Positions 1 to 5,822 of a DNA stretch of 10,699 nt are shown here, one piece after another. The position numbers were made by a program, and so were the translations under genes. The first letter of the stretch is position 1. Every line of letters starts with the position of its first letter. Source of the DNA: an archaeon (GTDB lineage: Archaea; Asgardarchaeota; Heimdallarchaeia; Hodarchaeales; S146-22). Location of the stretch: NCBI GenBank assembly GCA_024276395.1, contig JAJRXH010000067.1:1-10699 (forward strand), given 5' to 3'. The notes under the pieces were generated by a model. The model saw only the letters and a list, made by a program, of their open reading frames with translations, was not told the DNA's origin and ran no database searches.

Positions 1-1
1 A

Positions 2-316
2 GGAATGATTATGGCATCTTTCATTCGAGCAAAAGCAGAGAGTTCTGGGATCGTTGATAACTGCTCAGTGGGCATTATGGAAAGAAAAGAAAAAATTACC
101 CTCATTCTCATTGGCTCTTTCCTGGAATTCCTGCGGGTAGATACTCAGTGGCTATCATTCTGGCCATGGCAAAATTTCGGTCCCATTGCAGTCATGATTC
201 TCATAGTAGGACTCTTTTCTAACATCAGCGCACTACAACGCTTGAACTATACCAGAAAACACGCAAAGAAAAACTATAGACCATCCAGTACCAAAGAAAA
301 ATGGCAACTAAAATAA
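2..316 (+). CDS. CDP-alcohol phosphatidyltransferase, C-terminal part (archaetidylinositol-phosphate synthase type), 5' truncated
   Basis: The frame is open from the window edge to the stop at 314-316, so about 104 C-terminal residues of a longer membrane protein are seen. Two stretches are typical of the C-terminal half of this family: SFIRAKAESSG, which matches the usual S-Y-V-R-A-R-A-E helix, and GIMERKEK, which matches the G-x-x-E-R-x-E-R segment before the next membrane helix. A second hydrophobic helix (IAVMILIVGLF) is followed by SALQRLNYTRK, the familiar T-A-L-Q-R ending. The family joins a CDP-activated lipid to an alcohol; in archaea the commonest such enzyme with this ending makes archaetidylinositol phosphate for polar membrane lipids. 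The catalytic aspartates (DGxxAR...GxxxD) lie upstream of the window, so the exact substrate cannot be settled. The basic tail after residue 80 should face the cytoplasm. The first in-frame ATG at 5 is internal, not a start. Confidence 0.72.
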   Translation, partial: GMIMASFIRAKAESSGIVDNCSVGIMERKEKITLILIGSFLEFLRVDTQWLSFWPWQNFGPIAVMILIVGLFSNISALQRLNYTRKHAKKNYRPSSTKEKWQLK

Positions 317-331
317 ATATTTCTTTAACTA

Positions 332-342
332 CCTTTTTTTCT
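332..342 (+). terminator. oligo-T terminator after the CDP-alcohol phosphotransferase gene
   Basis: A run of seven T (334-340) lies 18 bases after the stop codon on the coding strand. Archaeal RNA polymerase stops at oligo-T tracts without needing a hairpin, so this is a likely end for the upstream transcript. Confidence 0.5.
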
Positions 343-544
343 CCTAAAACAAGCATATAAAAGGAACATTAGAAGATGATCGTCAAATCTGGCTAAATGA
401 GAGAAAAAACATCATAAGTCCTAAAAATAATGAATCAAAGAGATTAAACGAACTCAGGCCGTTTAGCCTTGCCGTAGATGCAATTATATGGAAACATCTT
501 CACTCCCATTGATGGTATTGAAAAAAATAAGGATTCTCTTGGGA

Positions 545-571
545 ATCACATCACTGCTTCAGTGATGTGAT
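545..571. repeat. perfect 12-bp inverted repeat, 3-base loop
   Basis: ATCACATCACTG (545-556) is the exact reverse complement of CAGTGATGTGAT (560-571), with the loop CTT between them. In RNA the top C-G pair could open to give a 5-base loop. There is no T-run next to it on either strand, so it is not a standard intrinsic terminator. It lies 229 bases after the upstream stop and 63 bases beyond the stop of the convergent CBS gene. It could be a structured RNA element, a transcription or processing signal, or a protein binding site. Confidence 0.75.
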
Positions 572-605
572 ACATTCTAACTTCAGCTGTGTTCAGTCCC
601 ACGAA

Positions 606-616
606 TAAAAAAAGAA
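606..616 (-). terminator. oligo-T terminator after the CBS-domain gene
   Basis: Seven consecutive A on the plus strand (607-613) give a T7 run on the minus strand, about 20 bases past the stop of the CBS-domain gene. This fits an archaeal oligo-T terminator. Confidence 0.5.
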
Positions 617-633
617 TTTTAGGAAAAGACTAA

Positions 634-1524
634 TTACTCCTTATTTTCCTTCTTTTGTTCGATCCAATCAACATATGCCCTCAAAATGTGCCATTGGTCT
701 ATCATTCCAACTAAACGATTGTTCACATCAAGTACGGGCATTTGGTCAATGTTGTGAGCACGACTAAGTTTTGCAACCTCTGTTAAGGTTGCTTTTTCAT
801 ATACCGTGATGACGTTAGTCACCATAATGGTCTTCACGGACTTTTCTGGAAATGTTAGGACCTTTTCTCCAATGATGATGATTGTTTCACTGTCCCAAGA
901 TCCAGGTTCATCCTCTCCTAAGGACGATGTCCGGGAATGCGATTCCCTGTTAATGATCTCAGCGACCTTGATGAAATCTGTATAAGTCACGAATCCCCGT
1001 AAGTGACCCCTTGCATCAAGTAGAGCAAGACCTTGTTGACCAGAATATTGAAGTATCTTGGCGGCCAAGGGAATGGGAGTTTCCTCCCAGGCAACTGTAA
1101 GATAACGTTGGTAATATTCTTGGATGGAAGCATCAAGCTTTTGTAAGGCAACAACCTTGTGAATGATGTCTGAAACACTCACGACACCTATGATTTCGCG
1201 ATTTTCGATGCTATCGACAACAGGAAGCATCGTGAGTCTCGTACGTAATAACTTTCTTGCTAATTCAACCACGCCTGTTGTAGGTAGAGCCGGTTCAACA
1301 TCATCCTCAATTAAAAGGCTTAATTGCTCTTCATTTGGCTTTTCCAATAGCATCAAGCTTCTAAATACACCTTTGTATTTTTTTGTCTCTTTCTGCACGA
1401 CTGGATAAGTAGAATGAGGATGGTGTCTTATGGTTTCCAAGGCTTTCTCGCGCGTGTTTGGAATCTCTAGGACGACCACATCTTCCACGGTGGTCATGAT
1501 ATGCTTTGCACGTACTGCTACCAT
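634..1524 (-). CDS. protein with four CBS domains (two Bateman modules)
   Basis: This 296-residue soluble protein is built almost wholly of four CBS motifs, at about residues 8-60, 72-125, 140-190 and 228-282. Visible signatures are PVVQKETKKYKGVFR, MLPVVDS...IIGVVSVSDII, LALLDARGHLRGFVTYTDFI and MPVLDVNNRLVGMIDQWHIL. Paired CBS domains usually bind adenosine nucleotides and act as energy sensors, but no catalytic or DNA-binding domain is attached here, so the partner is unknown. A charged linker (about 195-225, with GEDEPGSWDSE) parts the third and fourth domains, as in other archaeal stand-alone CBS proteins. I chose the ATG at 1522-1524 because GGAGGT (1531-1536, minus strand) lies six bases ahead of it; a TTG one codon earlier would be too close. 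It is monocistronic by spacing, with its own TATA-like site and terminator. Confidence 0.88.
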   Translation of the reverse strand: MVAVRAKHIMTTVEDVVVLEIPNTREKALETIRHHPHSTYPVVQKETKKYKGVFRSLMLLEKPNEEQLSLLIEDDVEPALPTTGVVELARKLLRTRLTMLPVVDSIENREIIGVVSVSDIIHKVVALQKLDASIQEYYQRYLTVAWEETPIPLAAKILQYSGQQGLALLDARGHLRGFVTYTDFIKVAEIINRESHSRTSSLGEDEPGSWDSETIIIIGEKVLTFPEKSVKTIMVTNVITVYEKATLTEVAKLSRAHNIDQMPVLDVNNRLVGMIDQWHILRAYVDWIEQKKENKE

Positions 1525-1565
1525 CAAATTACCTCCATTCAGATTAATAGTCAGTATTACCCGCT

Positions 1566-1579
1566 TTCATATAATTCAG
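1566..1579 (-). promoter_or_regulatory. candidate TATA box of the CBS-domain gene
   Basis: On the minus strand the sequence reads GAATTATATGAAAG. A start site about 25 bases downstream would fall near 1545 and leave a leader of about 20 bases that holds the GGAGGT ribosome binding site. Spacing and sequence fit an archaeal promoter, but the region is AT-rich and chance matches are common. Confidence 0.4.
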
Positions 1580-1671
1580 GAACCACACATTTGAGATGAC
1601 TTTTTACAAGGCCAAGACTCATCATTGATTTCTCAAAGCATTAACACTCAAGAAATTAGGCTTGACTTGCC

Positions 1672-1721
1672 TTATCATACTAATTAAAGATGAATATTAT
1701 CATACTAATTAAAGATGAATA
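1672..1721. repeat. exact tandem duplication of a 25-bp unit
   Basis: Positions 1672-1696 are repeated base for base at 1697-1721. Each unit begins TTATCATACTAATT and ends AAAGATGAATA. There are exactly two copies, with no partial third copy on either side. The pair lies in the gap between the end of the Sec61-beta gene and the start of the CBS gene, about 150-200 bases upstream of the latter. The identity of the copies points to a recent slippage duplication or a doubled binding site. Confidence 0.9.
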
Positions 1722-1749
1722 AGATGTATTGAGACGTAGGTATTGAAAT

Positions 1750-1760
1750 ATAAAAAATAG
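1750..1760 (-). terminator. oligo-T terminator after Sec61-beta
   Basis: Six T on the minus strand (plus-strand A at 1752-1757), about 50 bases past the stop of the Sec61-beta gene, sit in a CTATTTTTTATA context that fits an archaeal oligo-T terminator. Confidence 0.4.
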
Positions 1761-1806
1761 AAACCAAATGTTCGATTTGAGACTCCAAAGAATCAAGTAT
1801 CTTCAT

Positions 1807-2007
1807 TTACAGATTAAAGGCTGTAGAAATAGCTTGTAATAACTGAAGTCCCAAAACAATTCCAATTAAAAGGATGGATAGAACGATCACAGAACGTGGA
1901 GTCATCTTGATTCCCGGTGAATCTGCCTCTGAATAAAAACGAAGCAGCCCCGCTCCTGTTGCTGGTAATGGAGCATCATCTTTTCTTCTTTTTCGCCTAA
2001 CACTCAT
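1807..2007 (-). CDS. preprotein translocase subunit Sec61-beta (SecG of archaea)
   Basis: This 66-residue protein has the archaeal Sec61-beta plan: a short basic N-terminus (MSVRRKRRKDD), the signature PLPATGAGLLRFYSE, the PGIKMTP motif that precedes the membrane helix, and one C-terminal transmembrane helix at about residues 39-58. It is the small third subunit of the Sec61/SecYEG channel, tail-anchored in the membrane with its N-terminus in the cytoplasm; it helps the channel and its partners but is not the pore. At 66 residues it is slightly longer than many archaeal versions of about 50-60, the extra length being at the C-terminal end after the helix. The ATG at 2005-2007 is preceded by AGAGG (2016-2020, minus strand) eight bases away. 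No other translocon gene is nearby, which is usual for this subunit. Confidence 0.88.
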   Translation of the reverse strand: MSVRRKRRKDDAPLPATGAGLLRFYSEADSPGIKMTPRSVIVLSILLIGIVLGLQLLQAISTAFNL

Positions 2008-2079
2008 CCGTTGTTCCTCTCACACAATCATTACTTTCATGCTAATTATTCGTAGAAGTGCTTTTAAGTCTGTTGATTT

Positions 2080-2853
2080 TTAAGCAGTCATCCATTCCGA
2101 CAATTGATCCTTTATCTTCCTATAAGCTAACTTAGCAATTCCCTCCAAAGAGATGCCCACCAGTAATGTCTATTTTACCATCAACACCATGGGTTACTGT
2201 AAGACCTCCAGTCTCCTCCGCTGAAGTTTCATGTCGACTTGATCTTTTTTGAGATGCAAACAAACCCTCTTGATGCCATTTTATGGGAAAATTAAAAAAT
2301 TTCTGCATCATCTGCATTGCCAAACATTTTCAAGTTCATCTTAACCTAGTAATGCTATCAATAGCCGCAACCGAAGTCCCTTTATCTCTAATGGCACTGA
2401 CCGTGATATCCATCAAAGTTCGTAGTTTCTCGCACAATTCATCATTCTCAGCGACATCGATTACCATAATATTTCGTGCCAATTTTTTAGATGGAAAGTT
2501 CAAGAAAATTGTCTTCGACCTCATTAAATTGTACAAGAAAACAGCTAGGGATTAAACGGTCATAAATGAAAATCAATATCCTTGATTAACTTGAAGCAAG
2601 ACAGATCGTGCGGCAAAAACCGCCTTTCCAGCATCTGGAACTCTACCCACGTTAATGACTGCATCATCGGGAATGTCACCCAAAGGTTTTCGGAACAACT
2701 ATCCATCATTCAGTTCCACCTTGTAAAACAACTCATTCAGCTTGTTCTTGTAGGTACACCAAACAACTCCAGTGGATTAATTCCCAGCTCGTTGAGAAGC
2801 TTGTATACCATTCTCCCATCATCTTCTCTTCCACCATTTCATCCAAATATCAC
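2080..2853 (-). pseudogene. decayed protein-coding gene of unrecognised family, several frameshifts and stops
   Basis: Protein-like sequence runs along the minus strand but changes frame and meets stops. In order: a TATA-like TTTATAAA at about 2867-2875; NGGREDDGRMVYKLLNELG and PLELFGVPT (ending near 2750); after a shift, KNKLNELFYKVELNDG, a TAG at 2699-2701, then PLGDIPDDAVINVGRVPDAG and KAVFAARSVLLQVNQ; after another shift, YDRLIPSCFLVQFNEVEDNF; after another, LARNIMVIDVAENDELCEKL and SVAAIDSITRL; two close TGA codons at 2336-2338 and 2330-2332; then EETGGLTVTHGVDGKIDITG; and after a final shift SLEGIAKLAYRKIKDQLSEW to a TAA at 2080. The intact ancestor would have had about 260 residues. 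I do not recognise the family and name no function. Sequencing error is possible, but at least four shifts plus stops make real decay more likely. Confidence 0.6.
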
Positions 2854-2864
2854 ATAAAAAACTT

Positions 2865-2876
2865 ATTTTTATAAAT
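2865..2876 (-). promoter_or_regulatory. TATA-like site ahead of the decayed gene
   Basis: On the minus strand the sequence reads CATTTATAAAAATAAG, a good archaeal TATA match, about 15-20 bases ahead of the first codons of the broken gene. It may be the surviving promoter of that gene. The surroundings are very AT-rich, so the call is modest. Confidence 0.35.
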
Positions 2877-2938
2877 GAAAGTAAAATATCGGGAATCAAA
2901 TCTATGTATAACGTCTACCGAAACAAAAATATCTGAAT

Positions 2939-2980
2939 TTTTTTCCAAAGAAAACATTATCTTTCATCACTTGGAAAAAA
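2939..2980. repeat. 10-bp inverted repeat with a 22-base loop
   Basis: TTTTTTCCAA (2939-2948) is the exact reverse complement of TTGGAAAAAA (2971-2980). Inside it, AAAGA (2947-2951) could instead pair with TCTTT (2960-2964), so two alternative folds are possible. The T-run is at the 5' side of the stem on either strand, which is wrong for an intrinsic terminator. It lies between the decayed gene and sucC. Confidence 0.6.
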
Positions 2981-3194
2981 TTATGGGTCTCTACTAAACT
3001 TAAATAATCGATGTTAAATAAAAATAGAAAAATAATGACAATCGACTAGATGAAAGCATGAAACCAGAGAAGAAAAAAGAATTTCATCCAAATGAACGAC
3101 CACGATTTAAGTAAAGCTCTGTGAAGTCATGGATTGCATCAAAAAACGGATACCTAAAAAAGGTAACACGAAAGGCGTAACTTGAAGCCAAAGT

Positions 3195-3210
3195 CATGCA
3201 GCACTGCATG
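3195..3210. promoter_or_regulatory. 7-bp palindrome against the sucC ribosome binding site
   Basis: CATGCAG (3195-3201) and CTGCATG (3204-3210) are exact reverse complements with CA between them. The last G is also the first base of the sucC GGAGGT site (3210-3215). A two-base centre is poor for an RNA hairpin but normal for a dimeric DNA-binding protein, so an operator in the sucC leader is possible. No regulator gene is next to it. Confidence 0.4.
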
Positions 3211-3221
3211 GAGGTTCGCTC

Positions 3222-4346
3222 ATGAGATTATTGGAATATGAAAGCAAGCAAGTATTCGAAGAATACAACATTCCTCTTGCCAACAGAGTCCTCATCAAAC
3301 CAGAGGACAATATAGAGGAAAAAGTCCAGCAATTTTCTTTTCCAGCAATAGTAAAGTCACAGATTGCCATTGGAAGTCGAAAAAAAGCAGGTCTCATCGA
3401 AATAGCCAAGACAGAAGATGAAGCAATACGGCTATGCAAGGAATTCTTTAGTCGTGAGGTTGGCGGATTTAAAGTCGAGGCAATTCTAATCGAAGAACTT
3501 GCCCAGATTGAGCACGAATATTACTGCAGCATCGCATTAGATTCCTCTGGAAGGCGATTCTTGCTAATGGCAAGTGCCGAGGGAGGGATTGACATCGAAG
3601 AGGTTGCTGTCACGAAACCAGAAGCCATCATCAAGGAGCCAATTGCCTTAACCAAAGGACTAGACAAGGAAAAAGCAATGAAAGTAGCTCAATTCTTGAA
3701 ATTCGAAGGGGAACTAGCTAATCAAGCTGTCGATTTATTCCTAAAGCTATGGAAAATCACGGTAGAAAAAGAGGCACAACTAGTTGAAATTAATCCACTC
3801 GTCAGAACTCCATCTGGACTCATTGCAGTAGATGGAAAAATGATCTTAGATGATAACGCAGCTTTCCGTCAAGAATTAACACGAAAATTACGCGAGCAAA
3901 AACTGTCAGAACTCGAAAAAATAGCCGAGAGAGAAGGATTTTCATTCGTACAACTAGATGGTGAAATTGGGATCTTGGCCAATGGAGCAGGTCTCACCAT
4001 GGCTCTTCTTGATGTTCTTTCCGAACATGGACTAAAGCCCGCCAACTTCCTTGATGTAGGCGGCGGTGCAAGTGCAAAGCGAGTTTATGAAGCATTAAAA
4101 TTGCTATTCCGAATGAAACCAAAGGCGGTTCTCATCAACATTTACGGCGGAATAACTCGGTGTGATGTCGTCGCAGAGGGAATTCTACATGCACTCAAGG
4201 AATTTGAAAACCCCCCACCAATGGTCATCCGTCTTACCGGAACTAAGGAGAGCGAAGGAGTCCAAATACTAAACGATGCGGGCATAAAAGCCTACCGGGA
4301 TATGATGGACGCCGTAGAACAACTAAAAAACATCGTAAAAAACTAG
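3222..4346 (+). CDS. sucC: succinyl-CoA synthetase (ADP- or GDP-forming), beta subunit
   Basis: SucC binds nucleotide and, with SucD, joins CoA to succinate at the cost of one NTP, or makes the NTP in the reverse direction, in the TCA cycle. At 374 residues it is close to the usual length of about 380-390. It opens with the family start MRLLEYESKQVFEEY (compare MNLHEYQAKQLF). The ATP-grasp domain fills about residues 1-230 and includes MASAEGGIDIEEVA and the metal-binding VEINPLV (E189, N191). The ligase-CoA domain follows, with GEIGILANGAG at about 247-257, NFLDVGGGASAKRV and NIYGGITRCDVVA. One oddity is the grasp loop: GSRKKAGL stands where most SucC have GGRGKAGG. The ATG at 3222 has GGAGGT (3210-3215) six bases ahead. 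sucD follows 48 bases later, in the usual beta-alpha order, so the two should be co-transcribed. Nucleotide choice cannot be read from sequence. Confidence 0.93.
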   Translation: MRLLEYESKQVFEEYNIPLANRVLIKPEDNIEEKVQQFSFPAIVKSQIAIGSRKKAGLIEIAKTEDEAIRLCKEFFSREVGGFKVEAILIEELAQIEHEYYCSIALDSSGRRFLLMASAEGGIDIEEVAVTKPEAIIKEPIALTKGLDKEKAMKVAQFLKFEGELANQAVDLFLKLWKITVEKEAQLVEINPLVRTPSGLIAVDGKMILDDNAAFRQELTRKLREQKLSELEKIAEREGFSFVQLDGEIGILANGAGLTMALLDVLSEHGLKPANFLDVGGGASAKRVYEALKLLFRMKPKAVLINIYGGITRCDVVAEGILHALKEFENPPPMVIRLTGTKESEGVQILNDAGIKAYRDMMDAVEQLKNIVKN

Positions 4347-4394
4347 ATTTGCGTGATGAAAGAGAGTAACAAGATAAGAGACGGAGGTAAAAAG

Positions 4395-5258
4395 ATGTAC
4401 ATTAATAAGGATTCACGCGTGATAGTTCAAGGCATAACTGGCAACCAAGGCAGTTTCCATACAAAACTCATGCTAGAGTATGGAACAAAAATAGTTGCCG
4501 GTGTCACTCCAGGAAAGGCTGGACAAGAAGTACACGGCATTCCCGTATACAACACGGTAGCAGATGCCGTGAAAGAACACGAAGCTGATACTAGCATCGT
4601 ATTTGTTCCAGCAAGATTCTGTTATTCTGCCGTGAAAGAAAGCTTGGATGCTGGCATTAACATGACCTGCATCATCACGGAAGGAATTCCCGTCCATGAT
4701 ACCCTAAAACTTGTTGAAATTGCCCATAAGAGAAACTTACACATCATTGGACCTAATGGACCAGGAATGCTCGTTCCAGAGAACATCAAGTTGGGAATAA
4801 TGCCCAGTGATCTAGCACGCTTTGGCAACGTCGCCGTCATCACGAAAAGTGGTACACTATCATACGAAATCACGAAAGCGATTGATAAAGCTGGAATTGG
4901 TGTTTCTGCATACATTGGAATCGGTGGCGATCCTGTTCGTGGAACTACTTTCGTTGAAGCTCTCGAATACTACGTCAACGACGACAACACGAAAGCAATC
5001 GTACTGATTGGAGAAATTGGTGGTGACGAAGAAGAAAAAGCTGCTGACTTCATAAAGAGTAATGGCGTTGACAAGCCAATTGTGGCCTACATCGCTGGAA
5101 AGAGTGCTCCTGAAGGTAAAAGAATGGGACACGCTGGAGCCATCATCAGTGGAAATGTAGGAACCGCACAAGGAAAAATAAAGGCACTAAGAGAAGTCGG
5201 AGCAAGTATCGCTGATACTCCTTGGGATGTCCCATCCTTACTTAAAGAAATCTTATAA
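4395..5258 (+). CDS. sucD: succinyl-CoA synthetase (ADP- or GDP-forming), alpha subunit
   Basis: SucD carries the CoA-binding Rossmann domain (QGITGNQGSFHTKLMLEYG, KIVAGVTPGKAG) and the ligase domain with the phosphorylated histidine. The motif RMGHAGAIISGNVGTAQGK is intact and its His falls at residue 246, the same number as in the E. coli enzyme. The length of 287 residues matches the family (about 289). I place the start at ATG 4395, with GGAGGT (4383-4388) six bases ahead; an upstream in-frame GTG at 4353 would add 14 residues unlike the family N-terminus and has no such site. The usual GPNCPG motif reads GPNGPG (residues 119-124), so the conserved Cys is Gly here. It works as a complex with SucC in the cytoplasm. 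A GC-rich hairpin after the gene may end or punctuate the transcript. Confidence 0.93.
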   Translation: MYINKDSRVIVQGITGNQGSFHTKLMLEYGTKIVAGVTPGKAGQEVHGIPVYNTVADAVKEHEADTSIVFVPARFCYSAVKESLDAGINMTCIITEGIPVHDTLKLVEIAHKRNLHIIGPNGPGMLVPENIKLGIMPSDLARFGNVAVITKSGTLSYEITKAIDKAGIGVSAYIGIGGDPVRGTTFVEALEYYVNDDNTKAIVLIGEIGGDEEEKAADFIKSNGVDKPIVAYIAGKSAPEGKRMGHAGAIISGNVGTAQGKIKALREVGASIADTPWDVPSLLKEIL

Positions 5259-5325
5259 CCAGGAAATAATAGCCGCATGATTGCCCAAGAAAAACCTCTT
5301 AAGAAACCAAGTCAACTGTTTTCAT

Positions 5326-5345
5326 GGGGAGGTACAAACCTCCCC
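5326..5345 (+). promoter_or_regulatory. GC-rich hairpin between sucD and thioredoxin
   Basis: GGGGAGGT (5326-5333) pairs exactly with ACCTCCCC (5338-5345) around the loop ACAA; one bulged C would let two more outer pairs form (5324-5325 with 5347-5348). It is the strongest GC-rich stem I noticed in an otherwise AT-rich window. No T-run follows, so it is not a textbook terminator. One arm contains the ribosome-binding-site sequence GGAGGT and the other its complement, but no start codon lies at the right distance. It sits 67 bases after sucD and 28 bases before the thioredoxin start. It could be an RNA processing or stability element between genes of one transcript. Confidence 0.6.
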
Positions 5346-5373
5346 CATCTAACACGATGAAGGTGAAAAGACG

Positions 5374-5802
5374 ATGACGACAGACGATCTAGAATTAATC
5401 AAGCAAAAAAAGGTGATGGAATTACAAGCTAGAGCGAAATACCTGAGAGAATATGGTAATGAAATTAAAGATATTAATGATCAGGAATTTCTCGACTTGA
5501 TCAATAATAGTCCCTTTCCAGTATTCATTGATTTCTGGGCACCTTGGTGTGGACCATGTCGTGCAGTTGCTCCTATTATCAAAAAATTAAGCGAGTCAGA
5601 AAGATATAAAGGAAAAATGCTCTTTGTAAAATTAAATACAGACAACTATCCCCAAATAGCTGCAATGAACGGCATTCGAGGCATACCAACGTTTATGATC
5701 TTTTACAAAGGCAAACTCCTCAAGAGAGCTGTCGGAGCAATGCCTGAACCTAAATTCGTACAAATGATTGATGCTGCCCTAAAAGAATTAGATAAAGATT
5801 GA
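5374..5802 (+). CDS. thioredoxin with a charged N-terminal helix
   Basis: This 142-residue protein has a thioredoxin fold from about residue 30: DFWAPWCGPCRAVAP carries the redox-active pair C59/C62 in the standard WCGPC motif, D53 lies in the buried-acid position, and GIRGIPTFMIFYKGKLL gives the cis-proline loop. It should reduce protein disulfides in the cytoplasm, fed by a thioredoxin reductase not in this window. There is no signal peptide. About 30 extra residues at the N-terminus (DDLELIKQKKVMELQARAK) form a charged helix, as found in other archaeal thioredoxins and reminiscent of the N-terminus of PDCD5-family proteins. The ATG at 5374 is preceded by AGGTGA (5361-5366) seven bases away. 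It lies 115 bases after sucD and 20 bases before the eL41 gene, and probably shares a transcript at least with the latter. Confidence 0.92.
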   Translation: MTTDDLELIKQKKVMELQARAKYLREYGNEIKDINDQEFLDLINNSPFPVFIDFWAPWCGPCRAVAPIIKKLSESERYKGKMLFVKLNTDNYPQIAAMNGIRGIPTFMIFYKGKLLKRAVGAMPEPKFVQMIDAALKELDKD

Positions 5803-5809
5803 AGAACAT

Positions 5810-5815
5810 GGAGGT
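5810..5815 (+). promoter_or_regulatory. ribosome binding site of the eL41 gene
   Basis: GGAGGT lies seven bases ahead of the ATG at 5823 and eight bases after the thioredoxin stop. The perfect match at good spacing is the main proof, beside the protein sequence, that the tiny open frame is translated. Confidence 0.8.
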
Positions 5816-5822
5816 ATACTTA

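Larger units (their letters stand above)
317..633. other. gene-poor intergenic stretch between convergent genes
   Basis: No supportable gene lies here. A TATA-like ATATAAAAGG sits at about 354-363 (+). An open stretch of about 50 codons without an ATG follows it, ending in a TGA near 510 and containing LRPFSLAVDAIIWKH; it has no ribosome binding site and I recognise no family. The stretch also holds a perfect 12-bp hairpin (545-571) and oligo-T terminators at both ends. It may carry a small RNA or a gene relic, but nothing decides this. Confidence 0.5.
2854..3221. other. non-coding gap ahead of sucC
   Basis: No gene can be supported. The stretch holds an AT-rich inverted repeat (2939-2980), TATA-like TTAAATAAAAATAG at about 3013-3026 and CGATTTAAGTAAAG at about 3104-3117 that could drive sucC, and a palindrome at 3195-3210. 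An 18-codon open frame starting with ATG at 3058 (MKPEKKKEFHPNERPRFK) has no ribosome binding site and is probably chance. The length of the gap suggests a long leader or regulatory region for the sucCD block. Confidence 0.45.

Noticed and set aside
1575..1628. A possible C/D-box small RNA on the minus strand (ATGATGA at about 1620-1626, CTGA at about 1576-1579)
   Set aside because: The boxes are about 40 bases apart, but there is no internal D'/C' pair and the flanks barely pair, so the match is probably chance.
2283..2857. Plus-strand open frames of about 90 codons (2283-2555 and 2582-2857)
   Set aside because: They lie antisense to the decayed gene, lack ribosome binding sites and have compositions typical of shadow frames.
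3058..3114. An 18-codon basic frame ahead of sucC
   Set aside because: There is no ribosome binding site and no similarity to a known small protein; unlike eL41 it has nothing to support translation.
4353..4394. An upstream GTG start that would lengthen SucD by 14 residues
   Set aside because: It lacks a ribosome binding site, while ATG 4395 has GGAGGT at ideal spacing and gives the family's normal length and N-terminus.
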